Positions 15,880 through 25,237 of a stretch of 64,000 nucleotides of DNA are shown here, one piece after another; position 1 is the first letter of the stretch, and the number at the start of each line of letters is the position of its first letter. The DNA lies in assembly GCA_964276145.1 (NCBI GenBank), contig CAXYDN010000007.1, forward strand, positions 310,001-374,000. Reading direction: 5' to 3'. Position numbers and translations under genes: made by a program. The notes beneath the pieces were generated by a model. The model saw only the letters and a program-made list of their open reading frames with translations, had not been told where the DNA came from and did no database searches. The stretch is from SCGC-AAA076-P13 sp964276145 (lineage in GTDB: Bacteria; Pseudomonadota; Gammaproteobacteria; Magnimaribacterales; D2472).

Positions 15880-16771
15880 TGACAATTCTTTTAACAACAT
15901 CATGGTAATCAAGCCCAGAAAATTTTCCAGACTTGGGAACACAGCTATGTGATGTCATTCCAGGCACAGTATTAATTTCAAGAACATAAAATATTCCACT
16001 ATCATCTTGCAAAATGTCCACTCTAGCCCAGCCACTGCAATTGATTGCATTGAATGCGTCTATTGATATTTTATTAATTTGTTCTTGCTCTTCAGTTGTT
16101 AAATTTGCTTCCATTAAGCCAGTATCATCTGAAATATATTTTGCTTCATAATCATAAAATTCATTCTCAGTAACTATTTCTATTGCAGGAAAACACTCAT
16201 TTCCAATAATCGTTACTGTAAATTCTTTCCCAGAAATTAATTCTTCTGTAATAAAAGATCTATTTGGGTTTATTGATTGATTAACTGCATCAATAAAACT
16301 TTTATTGTCATCAATTTTAAAAATATCTACACTTGAGCCATCTCGACATGGTTTTAGAAATACATTATTGAAATCTAAAGAAGTAATAGGCATATCTAAA
16401 TACTTATTGATGGACTCATGTAATTTCCAAGATGGTGTATTAATATTATTTTCTCTCAGAATTGACTTACAAATATGTTTATCCCAAGAAGACTTACAAG
16501 CATCCGGACCTGATCCGGTATATCTAATGCCTAAATTATCTAAGTTTTTTTGAAAGTCTCCTCCCTCTCCCTCAAAACCATGAAGTGCAATAAAAACTAA
16601 GTCATATTTTTTAAGGACTCCAAAATCATCTAGGTCGTTATAATCAATCAATTCTGCCTCAAACCCCAGCTGATTGATCGCATCAAAAATTCCTCTGCCA
16701 CTTTTTAATGAAATCTCTCTTTCAGAAGAAGATCCTCCATAGATAACAACAATATTATTTAATTTTTCCAT
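15866..16771 (-). CDS. ddl: D-alanine--D-alanine ligase
   Basis: A 301-residue ATP-grasp enzyme, the DdlB-type of the dcw cluster. Marks include VIYGGSSSEREISLKSG at the N-terminus, ALHGFEGEGGDFQ, GSGPDACKSSWDKH, FLKPCRDGSSVDI, and the metal-binding FYVLEINTVPGMTSHS. It joins two D-Ala (made by Alr, in this window) for addition by MurF. It overlaps murC by 13 bases and ftsQ by 14. Confidence 0.97.
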   Translation of the reverse strand: MEKLNNIVVIYGGSSSEREISLKSGRGIFDAINQLGFEAELIDYNDLDDFGVLKKYDLVFIALHGFEGEGGDFQKNLDNLGIRYTGSGPDACKSSWDKHICKSILRENNINTPSWKLHESINKYLDMPITSLDFNNVFLKPCRDGSSVDIFKIDDNKSFIDAVNQSINPNRSFITEELISGKEFTVTIIGNECFPAIEIVTENEFYDYEAKYISDDTGLMEANLTTEEQEQINKISIDAFNAINCSGWARVDILQDDSGIFYVLEINTVPGMTSHSCVPKSGKFSGLDYHDVVKRIVNESI

Positions 16772-18154
16772 TTATTCTTAATTAATTCAGTTACAGCAGA
16801 AACGCTACCTGCTCCTTGTGTAATCAAAATATCAAATGAATTTTTTTTAGTATCTATCATCTTAAGAACATCGCTATGTTTTTTAATATGCATCGTATCT
16901 TTGTGACCTAATTGTTTAATACTTTCAACGAGAGTTCTAGAATCTATGCCCTTTATTGGCTTTTCGCTGGCAGCATATATGTCAAGAAGTATTAATGAAT
17001 CTACTGTTTTAAGAACTTTTACAAAATCATCAAAAAGCTGAGCTGTCCTAGAGAACCTATGAGGTTGAAAAATCATACATATTTTTTTATTTGGAAACTC
17101 TTCTCTGCAAGCTTTTATATTTGAAAGAATTTCTATTGGGTGATGTCCATAATCATCTATTAAGATCTTTTTATGAAAATTAAGATTGATTTCATGCTTT
17201 TCATATCGCCTGCCAACTCCTGTAAATTCTTTTATTCCTCTTTTGATAGAACTAATTGGTATACCTTCCTCAATTGCAACTGCTATAGATGCTGCAGCAT
17301 TAAAGACATTATGTATTCCAGGTTGTTGAATACAAAAAGAATATTTTTTGTTTCTTTGGTTATCATTGATATCAAAATTTTGATAGCCATTCTTGTACAT
17401 TACATTTGAAATATAAAAATCTGAAGTTTTAGTTTTACCAAAAGTCACCTGCTTCCTAGATATTCTTTTAGCAATTTTTCTTATATTTTTATCATCAGCA
17501 TTGATGATAATGTACCCATAAAAAGGAATGTTCTCTGAAAATTGGATAAAAGCATTTAAGAGATTTTCAAAATTATTCTCATAATGAACTAGGTGGTCGT
17601 CATCTATATTTGTTAAAACTGCAACATCTGGATTCAGATGTATAAAAGAGCCATCACTTTCATCAGCCTCAGCAATAAGATAGTTACCTTGTCCAAGATT
17701 TGAATTTTCATCAGTGCTTAAAACTTTACCGCCGACAACGTATGTTGGACTTAGATTTGCTGAGCTAAATATTTTTGCAATCATGCTAGTGGTTGTAGTT
17801 TTGCCATGGCTTCCAGCAATTGCTATGCTTTCATAGCCCTCTCATTATACTTCCAAGCATTTCTGCTCTTGGAATTATAGTTATATCATTTTTTATGCCT
17901 TCTATAATTTCAGGATTTTTCTTATCGATAGCACTAGAAACAACTATTAGGTCTGCTGATTTTATGTGAGACTTGTTATGGCCTATAAAGACTTTAGCTC
18001 CCTCTTTTTTTATTTTTTTCAACTCATAGGATTGATTTATATCAGACCCTGAAACTTTATATCCTTTTTGAAGAAGCAACCTAGCTATACCAATCATGCC
18101 AGCACCACCAATGCCAACAAAATGTATATTCTTGATTTTTTTAAAAAAATTCAT
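16759..18154 (-). CDS. murC: UDP-N-acetylmuramate--L-alanine ligase, interrupted by one frameshift
   Basis: The gene appears as two pieces. The first (17831-18154, 107 residues) has the Rossmann start HFVGIGGAGMIGIARLLL and ends RAEMLGSIMRGL-stop. The second frame resumes with ESIAIAGSHGKTTTTSMI, the P-loop, and holds all later MurC marks: HNVFNAAAS, GVGRRYEKH, DDYGHHPIEI, FQPHRFSRT and TQGAGSVS. Removing one base from the CCC at 17837-17839 (GGG on the coding strand) gives an unbroken MRGYESIAIAG, which fits the family spacing. No usable start precedes the P-loop in the second frame. A homopolymer sequencing error is most likely, since murC is essential. It overlaps murG by 4 and ddl by 13 bases. 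Confidence 0.9.
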
Positions 18155-19200
18155 TTTTTTATATTAATATTTTCAATTACTTGACTGGCAATATTTGATG
18201 CAGATGTATGATGATTGTTGTTATGTATTTTTTTCCATTCATTGTATGTTTTTTTATCTATAATTTCTTTTAATATAGTTGTTAAGCCGTTTAATTCATC
18301 CTTTTCCTCATGGATTAAACCCATATTAATTTCTTCAATATGTTTTGCATTATGAAATTGATGGTTATCTATCGCAGATGGCAAAGGTATCATCAGAACT
18401 CCTCTTGACATAGATGTGACTTCAGAAATAGTCAAAGCTCCAGAGCGTGATATCACAAAATCAGACCACTCTATTAATAACTCTGGATTGTCATAAAACT
18501 CTCTTACTTCTGCATCTATTCCAAGCTTCTTATATAAATTAATTACTAAATCTTTTTTGTCTTTACCGCATTGATGTTTTATATAAACTTTTTGTTTTAA
18601 TTCATTTAAAGATTTGGGAAGATTGGTATTAATATATTCTGCTCCCTGACTCCCACCAGTAATATAAATTCTTATTGGATCTTCGTTTGTAAAATCAGTT
18701 GATGTAGGTTTAAAATTTTCTCTTATGGGGTTTCCACAAACTATATTATTTTTTATGGGGTTTTTAAGTGGAAAGGCTGTAAAGTTTATATTTGAAATTT
18801 TAGAAAGAAGCTTGTTAGCTGATCCTAAAATAGAATTCTGCTCATGAATGAAGATTGGCTTCCTGGCTATAAAGAATGCCAAGCCAATAGGTACAGTTAT
18901 AAAACCTCCAAATCCGACCATAGCATCTATTTTTTCATTTCTTATAATTCTAATAGTTGTGAAAAAACTTATTGGGATTAGGGTAAGTGATTTTATTTTA
19001 GCAAAAATATTTTTGCCTCTAAAACCCTGCATAGATGATACAAAGTATTTAAATTTAGTTGCCTTTAAAGCATTAACCTCTATAGGCTCTCCACTTCCCA
19101 TGAAAATAACATCATGCCCAAGCTTGCTTATCTCATGTCCTACTGCAATTGCAGGAAATATATGCCCGCCTGTTTTTGCTGCAGAAACTAAGATTTTCAT
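18151..19200 (-). CDS. murG: MurG, undecaprenyl-PP-MurNAc-pentapeptide N-acetylglucosaminyltransferase
   Basis: A 349-residue GT28 glycosyltransferase converting lipid I to lipid II on the cytoplasmic membrane face. The N-terminal glycine-rich loop is AKTGGHIFPAIAVGHEI; the second (UDP-GlcNAc) domain starts IRIYITGGSQGAEYIN, with DFVISRSGALTISEV and IPLPSAIDNHQFHNA typical of the family. It is 4 bp downstream of ftsW and overlaps murC by 4 bases. Confidence 0.97.
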   Translation of the reverse strand: MKILVSAAKTGGHIFPAIAVGHEISKLGHDVIFMGSGEPIEVNALKATKFKYFVSSMQGFRGKNIFAKIKSLTLIPISFFTTIRIIRNEKIDAMVGFGGFITVPIGLAFFIARKPIFIHEQNSILGSANKLLSKISNINFTAFPLKNPIKNNIVCGNPIRENFKPTSTDFTNEDPIRIYITGGSQGAEYINTNLPKSLNELKQKVYIKHQCGKDKKDLVINLYKKLGIDAEVREFYDNPELLIEWSDFVISRSGALTISEVTSMSRGVLMIPLPSAIDNHQFHNAKHIEEINMGLIHEEKDELNGLTTILKEIIDKKTYNEWKKIHNNNHHTSASNIASQVIENINIKK

Positions 19201-19204
19201 ATAG

Positions 19205-20311
19205 TTATATTAATTTGTTTTCTTTATTTATTCTAAGAACTATAGCAATTAATGACATCATTATAATAATGCTAGTTCCTCCATAGCTTATAAATGGCAG
19301 TGTTAATCCTTTTGTAGGTAATAATCCAATATTGACAGCTATGTTAAATAAAGATTGGATTGCTATAAGAATTAGTATTCCAAAAGATGCATATCCTTGA
19401 AATAGTCTATCTTTGCTAAAAGAATCTAGCGCAACTTTTAATATGCCGATAAAAAGAATTAAGAATAAAAATATTAAAAATAATCCTCCAATAATCCCTA
19501 GCTCTTCAACAAGAATAGCAAAAATAAAATCCGTATGAGCTTCTGGAAGAAAAAAATTTTTTTGAAAACTATTACCTATTCCTAACCCAAACCATCCTCC
19601 CTGACCAATACTAATTAATGAATTAGATAATTGCCATCCTGCATTTCTAACGATGTCTTCTGCAAAAGGATCAGTGAAAGCTAGAACTCTTGCTAATCTC
19701 ATCGGGGAGGTAGAAATAGCCATATATCCTAACAAAGCTATTAAAATTGATAGTAAGCTAAATTGAAAGAAGGATATGCCTGCATAAAATAGAATTGCTA
19801 CGACTAACAAGCAAATAATTGCTGTTGACCCTAAGTCAGGTTGACTCATTACTAATAATGAAATTGTAAATAGTAAAAAAAGAGGTTTTAAGAAACTTCT
19901 TAGCGAATCTATTTCAGACATCCTTCTTACTGAATAGCCTGAAATGTAAAGAATTAAACTAAATTTACAAAGCTCTGATGGTTGAATATTAATTGGTCCT
20001 AATCTTATCCACCTTATACTTCCATTCACACTAGTTCCAACATCAGGAATGAATAGTGCTATTAATAGCCCTATGCTTATTAACATAAAAATCCAATCAA
20101 ATTTATAAAGAAGATCTGATGGAATTAATAAAAATAAAGACATCGATAATAGGCCCATTGAGACAAATAACATTTGACGAGAAGCGAAATGGAATGGGTT
20201 TCCTGTTAAATCATCAGCCACATATATGCTTGAGGAAGCTACCATTACTAATCCTAATGACATTAAACATATAAACGGGATAATTATGAGAAGGCTATTT
20301 TTGTCAGTCAT
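19205..20311 (-). CDS. ftsW: FtsW, lipid II polymerase of the division machinery
   Basis: A 368-residue SEDS-family membrane protein with about ten membrane helices. Conserved segments are GLVMVASSSIYVA at the N-terminus, RWIRLGPINIQPSELCKF, SQPDLGSTAIICLL, and the C-terminal TKGLTLPFISYGGTSIIIMM. It makes septal glycan with FtsI, which is encoded five genes upstream in the operon. It overlaps murD by 8 bases. Its location in the dcw cluster argues for FtsW rather than RodA. Confidence 0.96.
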   Translation of the reverse strand: MTDKNSLLIIIPFICLMSLGLVMVASSSIYVADDLTGNPFHFASRQMLFVSMGLLSMSLFLLIPSDLLYKFDWIFMLISIGLLIALFIPDVGTSVNGSIRWIRLGPINIQPSELCKFSLILYISGYSVRRMSEIDSLRSFLKPLFLLFTISLLVMSQPDLGSTAIICLLVVAILFYAGISFFQFSLLSILIALLGYMAISTSPMRLARVLAFTDPFAEDIVRNAGWQLSNSLISIGQGGWFGLGIGNSFQKNFFLPEAHTDFIFAILVEELGIIGGLFLIFLFLILFIGILKVALDSFSKDRLFQGYASFGILILIAIQSLFNIAVNIGLLPTKGLTLPFISYGGTSIIIMMSLIAIVLRINKENKLI

Positions 20312-21329
20312 CCAATACCTCTTTAACTAAGAGGTTAAAATGAGCACCCCTCTCTTCAAAATTTATGTAATCTTTTCCACTGGGGTACCCGGGAGAAAAT
20401 AAAATATTCTCTTTACCTTTGAGATATATTAAAGATTCTTTTAAGCCTCTAAACACTTGCACTTTTTTATGAGTCAAACATTTTTGTATTTCGTCTCTAT
20501 GATCTCCAAAGACTATTACTTCTCTTGGGCCTTTAATATTAATTTTTGTATACAACTCTTTTGAAGGGTCGCCACACATTATTAAAGAATAATTATTTTC
20601 ATTAAAAATGAAATTTGCTTCCTTGATTGCATAAAAGAGTGAGTTGGAGTTTGTAGATTTAGAATCATTGACAATATTTTTTTTTATAAACTCAAATCTT
20701 AAAGGTAAATTCTGAAGTTCTAATTTCTTAGATTTTTTACCAGTAATCCATTCATACAAATTATATGGATCGCTTTCATGAGATGAATGTTTTGCCTGTA
20801 GTATTTTTTCTTTTGCCGCTTTGTATTTTTCAAAACTATTGTGATAATTAAGATGATCCGGTGCTATATTTAATAAAATTCCATAATCTAGAAAATTTTT
20901 AGACATTTTGTCTAACTGAAAACTTGATAATTCAATTATTGAATATTTCTTTCCATTATTAATCTCGTCTAAGACAGGATTGCCTATGTTGCCTATTAGA
21001 TTAGTTGAATCTGATTGAGATATTAGTTGAGATAAATGAAAACAGGTTGTACTTTTGCGATTAGTTCCAGTTATTCCAATTTTTATAGATTTATCCTCTT
21101 TAAAAAAAATATCAATGTCTGTTAAAACTTTATTTGTTTTTTTTAATGATTTAAATTCTTCTCTTGGGATGCCAGGACTGCAATATATTTTTTTATATTT
21201 AGAAAAATCTTTATTTGAGGAATAATCAGAGATATTAATGTCATAAATATCAAAATCTATATTTTTTTTTATAAGATATCTTTCAAAAGATTTTCCTGTA
21301 ATTCCATAACCATAAATTAAGGATTTCAT
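20304..21329 (-). CDS. murD: UDP-N-acetylmuramoyl-L-alanine--D-glutamate ligase, shortened and with altered P-loop
   Basis: Position between mraY and ftsW and the motifs ELSSFQLD, APDHLNYHNSFEKYKAAKEKI (carbamylated Lys site, Lys173), LPLRFE, NDSKSTN and NFEERGAHF identify MurD. It has only 341 residues against 438 in E. coli. From the carbamylated Lys to the LPxRFE motif there are 37 residues instead of about 104, so roughly 67 residues of the central ATPase domain are gone, including the GxHN motif. The P-loop at 88-94 reads GTNRKST, with Arg91 where Gly is expected. The frame is intact and the ends overlap ftsW and nearly abut mraY, so it is kept under selection as an ORF. Whether it is an active ligase is uncertain. 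Confidence 0.88.
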   Translation of the reverse strand: MKSLIYGYGITGKSFERYLIKKNIDFDIYDINISDYSSNKDFSKYKKIYCSPGIPREEFKSLKKTNKVLTDIDIFFKEDKSIKIGITGTNRKSTTCFHLSQLISQSDSTNLIGNIGNPVLDEINNGKKYSIIELSSFQLDKMSKNFLDYGILLNIAPDHLNYHNSFEKYKAAKEKILQAKHSSHESDPYNLYEWITGKKSKKLELQNLPLRFEFIKKNIVNDSKSTNSNSLFYAIKEANFIFNENNYSLIMCGDPSKELYTKINIKGPREVIVFGDHRDEIQKCLTHKKVQVFRGLKESLIYLKGKENILFSPGYPSGKDYINFEERGAHFNLLVKEVLDD

Positions 21330-21338
21330 GTTTGGGGT

Positions 21339-22424
21339 TTATCTCAACTTTAAAGTTGCTAAAGCAATAAGAATAAAAACTAGCGTAACAATCCAGAAAC
21401 GCACAATAATTTTTGGTTCAGGCCATCCTTTTAACTCATAATGATGATGGATAGGAGCCATTAAAAAGACTCTTTTACCTCTCGTTTTATATGAGATAAC
21501 CTGAATAGCTACACTCAAAGTTTCAATTACAAAAACTCCAGCCATAATGGCAAAAACAAGCTCATGCCTGAGAATGATTGCAATAATTCCTAAAATAGCA
21601 CCAAGAGTTAATGAGCCAATATCTCCCATAAATATTTGTGCTGGATAAGTGTTATACCAAAGAAATCCAATGCCAGATCCTATTAAAGCTCCGCAAAAAA
21701 CAATAAGCTCTCCAGATAATTCTAGGTGGGGCAAGTAAAGATAATCAGCAATAATTTGATTACCCATACTATAGGCTATTAAACCCAATGCACCTGCAAT
21801 AAGTACTGAAGGGAGAATGGCCAAACCATCAAGACCATCTGTAAGGTTGACTGCATTTGAAGAGCCAACAAGAATAAACATTCCTGTAAAAATAAATACA
21901 AATGCACTCATAGGTATTATTAAATCTTTAAAGAAAGGAACAATAAATGATGTTTCTGGTGGTGTTTCTGCTGAATAAAATAAATATGACATTGTAAAAA
22001 ATGAAAATAAAATCTGAAGAAGTATTTTTTGTTTTGAGCTAAGTCCGTCTGAACTTTTTTTTGTTATCTTTATGTAGTCATCAAGAAAACCAATTAAAGC
22101 AAAAGCTATTGTTACGAATAAAACAACCCAGATATATCTATTTCCTAGGTCGGCCCACAGTAATGTAGAAATTACTAATGAAGATAAAATTAGAAGCCCT
22201 CCCATTGTAGGCGTTCCTGATTTTTTGTAATGAGATTCCGGACCATCTGTGCGAACATGTTGCTCAAATTGCATTGATTTAAGAAGGTTGATAATTGCTG
22301 GCCCTAGTAATATTGATATTAAAAGTGCAGTAACTGTTCCTCCAAGAGTTCTAACTGTTAAATATCGTAAAACATCAAAACCTGGATCAATATCAACTAG
22401 CACTGTTCCTAAATATTCAAACAT
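21339..22424 (-). CDS. mraY: MraY, phospho-MurNAc-pentapeptide transferase
   Basis: A 361-residue, ten-helix membrane enzyme that transfers phospho-MurNAc-pentapeptide to undecaprenyl phosphate, making lipid I. Conserved features are SGTPTMGGLLI, the Asp-rich GFLDDYIKI, NAVNLTDGLDGLA, and the C-terminal HHHYELKGWPEPKII loop. Length matches E. coli MraY (360). It lies between murF (8-base overlap) and murD. Confidence 0.98.
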   Translation of the reverse strand: MFEYLGTVLVDIDPGFDVLRYLTVRTLGGTVTALLISILLGPAIINLLKSMQFEQHVRTDGPESHYKKSGTPTMGGLLILSSLVISTLLWADLGNRYIWVVLFVTIAFALIGFLDDYIKITKKSSDGLSSKQKILLQILFSFFTMSYLFYSAETPPETSFIVPFFKDLIIPMSAFVFIFTGMFILVGSSNAVNLTDGLDGLAILPSVLIAGALGLIAYSMGNQIIADYLYLPHLELSGELIVFCGALIGSGIGFLWYNTYPAQIFMGDIGSLTLGAILGIIAIILRHELVFAIMAGVFVIETLSVAIQVISYKTRGKRVFLMAPIHHHYELKGWPEPKIIVRFWIVTLVFILIALATLKLR

Positions 22425-23757
22425 CTATATACCTCTCCATCTTCATTCCTCTGGACCCCTTAATTAGAACTACATCTTTAGATTGAATATTTTTCTTTAA
22501 AAATTCCCTCAAAAGAATCTCATCATTAAAAAATATACCATTTTTACCAAAGCCTTCTACAGCATATTTTGTTAAATCACCAAATCCAAGAAAAATATCG
22601 ATTTTTTTTGTGGCAGCATATTTACCAACGTCTTTATGCATCTTCTTTCTCAGTCTTCCTAGCTCTAGCATGTCTCCTAATACAACAATCTTTCTTTTCG
22701 ATGATGTTGCTAATAAATCTAGTGCTTTTTTAACAGATTCAGGGTTAGCATTATATGTATCGTCAATAAGGACTGAGCCTCGTATCCATTTGGATTGTTT
22801 TTGTCTAATAATTGAATCTAAATTATTTTTAAGTTTAGTAGAAAATATTTCATCAGAATTTTTGACAATATATGAAACTGCATAGCTTGCAAGAATATTC
22901 TTTAAGTTATGCTCACCTGACAAAGATGTCTCAATGTGTATATTTGTATTATATTTTTTTGATTTAATTATAAATTTGCTTTTATTTAAGCTGTATTTAA
23001 TTTCCTCAGGATAAAAATCTGCTGATTTTTTTATTCCAAAAGTAATTACATTAATATCATTTCTTAAGCTTTTCCAAAAACTTAAATGTTTAGAATTTTC
23101 ATTTGGCACAATAAGATATCCATCTTTTTTTATATTTGATATGAGTTCAGATTTAACCTTTAAAACTCCGTCGATATTTTTTAATTTTTCTAGATGTGAA
23201 TTACCAATATTGGTTATTAGCCCAATATTAGGTTTTAGAACTGAGCTTAAATACTGAATATCTTTAGGTTTAGCTGCGCCCATCTCAATTACCAAATGTT
23301 TAGCTTTTGGATTTGCATTTATAATGCTTAAGGGCATTCCTATTTCATTATTATAGTTTTTTAATGTTCCTGAACTTTTATTTAAAACACTTGAAATTAT
23401 TTTTGTCGTGGTTGTCTTTCCATTGCTTCCAGTTATACCAATTACATTGCCTTCAAATGATTTAAGAATATTTTTTGCAATCTTTCTTAAACTAACAACT
23501 GTATTATTGACATAGATTATTCTCTTTTTATTAGAGCCTTTAAATCTTTTACTATCGGTTATTACTAAGCAGGCTCCTTTTTTTATAGCATTTTCTACAT
23601 AATCATTGCCGTTAAATTTTTCTCCTTTTATTGCAAAGAATAAAGATTCTGGCTTAAGGTCTCTTGTATCAGTTGATACATTTGAAATTTTTATATCTTT
23701 AGCAATTTTTATATTTAAGAGTTTTGCAAGATCATTTGAGTTATTTATAAATTTCAT
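22417..23757 (-). CDS. murF: UDP-MurNAc-tripeptide--D-alanyl-D-alanine ligase
   Basis: A 446-residue MurF with all core ligase motifs: P-loop GITGSNGKTTTTK, GEHNLKNILAS, IDDTYNANPESVKKAL, VVLGDMLELG and LIKGSRGMKMER. It adds D-Ala-D-Ala to the tripeptide precursor in the cytoplasm. It overlaps murE upstream by 17 bases and mraY by 8. Unlike MurD in the same operon it has no missing motif. Confidence 0.97.
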   Translation of the reverse strand: MKFINNSNDLAKLLNIKIAKDIKISNVSTDTRDLKPESLFFAIKGEKFNGNDYVENAIKKGACLVITDSKRFKGSNKKRIIYVNNTVVSLRKIAKNILKSFEGNVIGITGSNGKTTTTKIISSVLNKSSGTLKNYNNEIGMPLSIINANPKAKHLVIEMGAAKPKDIQYLSSVLKPNIGLITNIGNSHLEKLKNIDGVLKVKSELISNIKKDGYLIVPNENSKHLSFWKSLRNDINVITFGIKKSADFYPEEIKYSLNKSKFIIKSKKYNTNIHIETSLSGEHNLKNILASYAVSYIVKNSDEIFSTKLKNNLDSIIRQKQSKWIRGSVLIDDTYNANPESVKKALDLLATSSKRKIVVLGDMLELGRLRKKMHKDVGKYAATKKIDIFLGFGDLTKYAVEGFGKNGIFFNDEILLREFLKKNIQSKDVVLIKGSRGMKMERYIDV

Positions 23758-25237
23758 TAATCACCTCATGATCACTAAAATAAATCTTGCTTCCATTAAT
23801 TTCTTGGGTATCTTCATGTCCTTTTCCAAGGACAACTAGGCAATCATTTTTTTCTAGCATTAGGCTTCCTTGGATGATTGCCTCTCTTCTATCCTCAATA
23901 GCAATAACTTTATTTTCTTCATTTTTATTTGTTGCATCTGAATAGATTTCCCGAAAAGATTCGAATCTAGAGTTATCACTTGTAAAAATTACCTTCTTAC
24001 CATGGTCAATCGCAGCTTTAAGCATTTTTGGTCTTTTCTTTTTATCTCTATCACCCCCACAGCCAAAAACTATTATTAAATTTTCAAAGTAATTCTTAAT
24101 AGAAGACAAGAAAAATATAAATCCTTCGGCATTGTGAGCATAATCTATTATTACATTTGCGGGAATATCTGAAATAAAATCTGAACGACCTTTGGGAAGT
24201 TTTAAAAAAAATAAATCGTTAATTTTAGTTTCTGAAAAAATAGAAAATCCAACTGAGCATATGGCAAAAACAAGATTGCTTATATTAAAGTCAGGAAAAA
24301 TTGATGTCTCGAATAAGTATTCTTTTCTTGAAGATGGTTGATATCCGATCGGTGGATTATTAATTGATATTTTAAAAACAGTATTATTTATAGATGATTC
24401 AATAATTTCATAAAAAATATCTGATGAGGTTGTTTTATTGCTAACTACAGTTGTGTTGTAACGACTATTTTTAATATAAGGATATTTATTAGCATCTTTC
24501 GCTAAATCTTCATGAATTAACTTTAATGGACATGTATTTTTAAATATTTTAAATTTAGCATCTTTGTAGGACTGAATATCTTTATGATAGTCGAGATGGT
24601 CAGATCCAATATTTAGAATGCAGGCCGAGTTTATAAATGAGATATTTTTTAATCTGTTCTGATCAAGAGCGTGTGATGAGATCTCTATACATACTGATAT
24701 GGGCTCATTTATTTTGAAATAGTTAAAGATTTCAAACAGTTCAAATATATCTGGAGTTGTTTTAAATGAAATTGCATTATTTATATCTTTATCTTTATAT
24801 TGAGCTCCAAGAGTTCCTATATACATAGATTTATATCCAGCATTTACAAGAATTTGATGACATAAGTATGCCGATGATGTTTTTCCATTAGTGCCGGTAA
24901 ATGTAAAAAAATTATTTTCATTCTGAAGATCATTCAAATCATAAAATTCAGTTAAAAAATCATAAACTTTATCTCTTGAATTATTTTGCTCGTTTTCTTC
25001 AAGATCTTCGATAAAAAAGATATTACTTTTGTTAGATAGAAAATTTGGATCATTATGAACAATAATAGATGCTCCTAACGTTAGTGCTTTATTAATATAT
25101 TTGCTCCCATGATTAAAAGTTCCTTTTAATCCAAAAAAAATTGAGCCATCTACTACTTTATCAGTTGAATTAGTAACGTTAGATATTTTTAATCCTTTTG
25201 GGAAATTAATACCTAGTATTTTTTCTAACTTATTCAT
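23741..25237 (-). CDS. murE: UDP-MurNAc-L-Ala-D-Glu--2,6-diaminopimelate ligase
   Basis: A 498-residue MurE. P-loop FTGTNGKTSSAYL is intact; SDHLDYHKDIQSYKDAKFKIF holds the carbamylated Lys; FNISNLVFA, DYAHNAEGF, GCGGDRDKKKRPKM and GKGHEDTQEI follow. The amino-acid specificity motif is DNSR (421-424) where meso-DAP enzymes have DNPR; the Arg that contacts DAP is kept, so DAP is the likely substrate, as expected for a Gram-negative. It overlaps ftsI by 8 bases. The sequence is more divergent than MurF. Confidence 0.95.
   Translation of the reverse strand: MNKLEKILGINFPKGLKISNVTNSTDKVVDGSIFFGLKGTFNHGSKYINKALTLGASIIVHNDPNFLSNKSNIFFIEDLEENEQNNSRDKVYDFLTEFYDLNDLQNENNFFTFTGTNGKTSSAYLCHQILVNAGYKSMYIGTLGAQYKDKDINNAISFKTTPDIFELFEIFNYFKINEPISVCIEISSHALDQNRLKNISFINSACILNIGSDHLDYHKDIQSYKDAKFKIFKNTCPLKLIHEDLAKDANKYPYIKNSRYNTTVVSNKTTSSDIFYEIIESSINNTVFKISINNPPIGYQPSSRKEYLFETSIFPDFNISNLVFAICSVGFSIFSETKINDLFFLKLPKGRSDFISDIPANVIIDYAHNAEGFIFFLSSIKNYFENLIIVFGCGGDRDKKKRPKMLKAAIDHGKKVIFTSDNSRFESFREIYSDATNKNEENKVIAIEDRREAIIQGSLMLEKNDCLVVLGKGHEDTQEINGSKIYFSDHEVINEIYK

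Noticed and set aside
17820..17860. murC as two separately translated proteins
   Set aside because: The second frame has no ATG, GTG or TTG before the P-loop with a ribosome site; an internal start would delete the ATP site. A frameshift at one homopolymer explains the data better.
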